Under the pieces are notes generated by a model. It ran no database searches. It was not told the origin of the DNA and saw nothing but the letters and a program-made list of their open reading frames with translations. Below, one piece after another: positions 62,571 to 64,000 of a stretch of DNA of 64,000 bases; within the stretch, counting starts at the first letter, position 1; each line of letters starts with the position of its first letter. A program made the position numbers and the translations under genes. The stretch is from contig JBJKSB010000036.1 in the NCBI GenBank assembly GCA_046704385.1, positions 67,108-131,107 on the forward strand. Reading direction: 5' to 3'. This DNA is from GH45 sp046704385 (GTDB lineage Bacteria > Bacteroidota > Bacteroidia > Bacteroidales > SZUA-534).

Positions 62571-64000
62571 TTAAATATTTTTTGGTGCCCTGTCAAAAAT
62601 CCAGTAAATGCATGGTATAACTACCAGGGTAAGCAGGGTTGAAGTAATTAAACCCCCAATAACAGCCCAGGCCATTGGCGAACGCAGACTGGCGCTTTCA
62701 CCAAACCCGATCGTTAAGGGAATTAAAGCCAAAATAGTTGTCAAACTGGTCATTATAATTGGCCTTATTCGTTGTGCTCCGGCCTGAACAATAGCTTCCC
62801 TGCGATCGACACCCGCTGCTTTTAACTGGTTAATAGCATCAACAAAAATAATAGAGTCGTTAACCGCAATACCCACCAGCATAATCATACCTATATAAGC
62901 CATAATATTAAACGGACTGCCTATTATTGCAAAAGTTATTATAGTACCTACCAATGCCAGTGGAATGGTTAGAAGTATGGTAAATGGATGAATCAGGGAT
63001 TCAAATTGTGACGCCATTACCATGTAAACCAAAATGATAGAAAGCAACAAGGCAAAACTGAGGTTGGCCATGCTCTCAGCCCTTTTTTCCTCTTCGCCAC
63101 TAATTTTAATTTGGTAATTATTTGGCAACGAAATGGTTGATAAGGTTTTGTTTAATTCTTTCACCACCTGGTCGAACGGTTTTGCCGAATTAATATAGGC
63201 CGTAATTTTTCCTATCCGGCTCTGATTTCTCCTAAGTATTTCTTTAGGCATATTTTTTTGTTCAATGCTGGCAATATCACTTAATCTGTAAGCTGTGTTT
63301 CCACTTTTAATTTCAATATTTTCCAGTTCCGATAAAGATACATCAGGTTGTTTAATAGTTATGTCAACCATTTCCCCCAATTCATCGAATTCTCCTGCAC
63401 TAACTCCTTGCAGCCGGTTTCGTAATTGGGTTACAATTTGGTCAAGGGTTAAGCCCCAAAGGCCCGCCCTGATTCTGTCAATGTGAATGCTAACCTCAGG
63501 GGCACCGTTTTCAATAGACGATTGTACATTAAATAATCCGCCATACTGAATCATCATTTCCTTTGCCTGTTGGGTTAAATCAGTAATTTCATCCATATCA
63601 TCACCAATAATTTCAACTACAACCGGAGCTTCATTATTTCCCATAATCGACTGCAAACTGGTTTCGTCCTGTAAAAAACTAAAAGTAATTTGTTCGTTTT
63701 TTTCCAACAGATTGTCCAGTATTTTGTAAACCTCATTATAATTCCGAAACCCTTTGTCGGTTAAGCGAATAAGTAATTCAGCCTGATTTTCATAGGTTAA
63801 AGAACTATTCGTGCCTGAATTTCCTGAGGTGCCAATTTGAGAATAAATAGAACTGACATATTCCGGCAAGCCCGAAGAAACCATTTCTTCAATCTGATTA
63901 CAGGTTTTCGAAGTATTTTCCAACGAAGTACCCTCAGGTAAAGTAATTTCAACCGTAAAGCTATCAGATTTTGACTGGGGCATAAATTCGCTCCCAATAT
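62571..64000 (-). CDS. RND efflux permease, C-terminal half (5' end outside window)
   Basis: The frame is open to the right edge, so the gene begins outside. The first visible residues, IGSEFMPQS, then TVEITLPEGTSLENT, are the start of the second periplasmic porter half of a hydrophobe/amphiphile RND pump. The last 190 residues carry the final six membrane helices, with TM10 reading VGIAVNDSIIFVD, and RIRPIIMTSLTTILALIPL is typical. The protein would be about 1020-1040 residues if complete. It ends 18 bases before the RND-ABC fusion start, so the three genes 57138-64000 form one operon with two tandem RND permeases. ATG 63983 is internal and not the real start. Confidence 0.93.
   Translation of the reverse strand, partial: IGSEFMPQSKSDSFTVEITLPEGTSLENTSKTCNQIEEMVSSGLPEYVSSIYSQIGTSGNSGTNSSLTYENQAELLIRLTDKGFRNYNEVYKILDNLLEKNEQITFSFLQDETSLQSIMGNNEAPVVVEIIGDDMDEITDLTQQAKEMMIQYGGLFNVQSSIENGAPEVSIHIDRIRAGLWGLTLDQIVTQLRNRLQGVSAGEFDELGEMVDITIKQPDVSLSELENIEIKSGNTAYRLSDIASIEQKNMPKEILRRNQSRIGKITAYINSAKPFDQVVKELNKTLSTISLPNNYQIKISGEEEKRAESMANLSFALLLSIILVYMVMASQFESLIHPFTILLTIPLALVGTIITFAIIGSPFNIMAYIGMIMLVGIAVNDSIIFVDAINQLKAAGVDRREAIVQAGAQRIRPIIMTSLTTILALIPLTIGFGESASLRSPMAWAVIGGLITSTLLTLVVIPCIYWIFDRAPKNI

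Noticed and set aside
63797..63997. 66-codon minus-strand ORF at the right edge
   Set aside because: It is a shadow of the RND permease, whose own frame stays open to the edge.

Overview
The window is AT-rich DNA from a member of the Bacteroidota, most likely class Bacteroidia. The clues are type IX secretion (T9SS) C-terminal sorting domains on secreted proteins, promoters of the TTG-N18/19-TAnnTTTG type, a short 287-residue primary sigma factor of the Bacteroidota kind, a GH92 mannosidase lipoprotein, a DUF3667 protein and a LytTR response regulator. I see no rRNA, tRNA, CRISPR array, intact insertion sequence or phage gene.

Layout. 1-1439: end of a TetR regulator and a FabH-like ketosynthase. 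1528-1647: four hairpins in a row. 1814-4535: a TPR sensor kinase overlapping a LytTR response regulator. 4910-13885: a giant secreted GLUG-repeat protein (2991 aa) with seven InlB-type repeats and a T9SS tail. 13999-14512: a cation diffusion facilitator gene wrecked by two internal deletions. 14752-20455: minus-strand single genes (lipoprotein, SDR39U1 epimerase, lipocalin, GNAT, APH-like kinase, DUF6544, ferredoxin-nitroreductase). 20875-23135: a PAS-LuxR regulator divergent from an Lnt-like acyltransferase. 23167-25578: a DUF3667 protein, a secreted protein with a cut-off T9SS tail and a MutS-family pseudogene. 25827-26010: a 21-bp minisatellite. 26167-37689: a small lipoprotein, a second giant GLUG/MBG protein (3198 aa, T9SS tail) and a secreted beta-helix protein. 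37807-44008: housekeeping and metabolic genes (DAG-kinase-like, ADP-forming acyl-CoA synthetase, flavodoxin, RpoD, Rpe) with relics of a DUF2442 gene and of a membrane-protein gene. 44218-47001: a tightly coupled arylsulfotransferase-like / 48-aa membrane peptide / sulfotransferase cassette. 47002-49332: a GH92 mannosidase. 49707-53028: a ClpP-fold protease with a small partner, small ORFs and a SEFIR-domain protein (probable antiphage immunity). 53550-56446: a chemoreceptor without a sensor domain and a sensor kinase. 56716-57087: a Spy/CpxP-like protein. 57138-64000: an export operon.

The most unusual locus is the operon at the right edge. A first RND permease (cut by the window end) is followed by a 1568-aa protein that joins a complete RND permease to an ABC ATPase domain, and then by a short ABC-2 permease. 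The ATPase domain itself appears to be interrupted after its first strand by about 175 residues of membrane segments. This would link a proton-driven RND pump and an ATP-driven ABC unit in one polypeptide.

A second theme is gene decay by clean internal deletion: the CDF transporter, the MutS-family ATPase, the truncated T9SS-tailed protein and the membrane-protein fragment all lack a block of sequence while their flanking parts remain readable. All functions here are inferred from reading the sequence and recalling protein families; nothing was searched.
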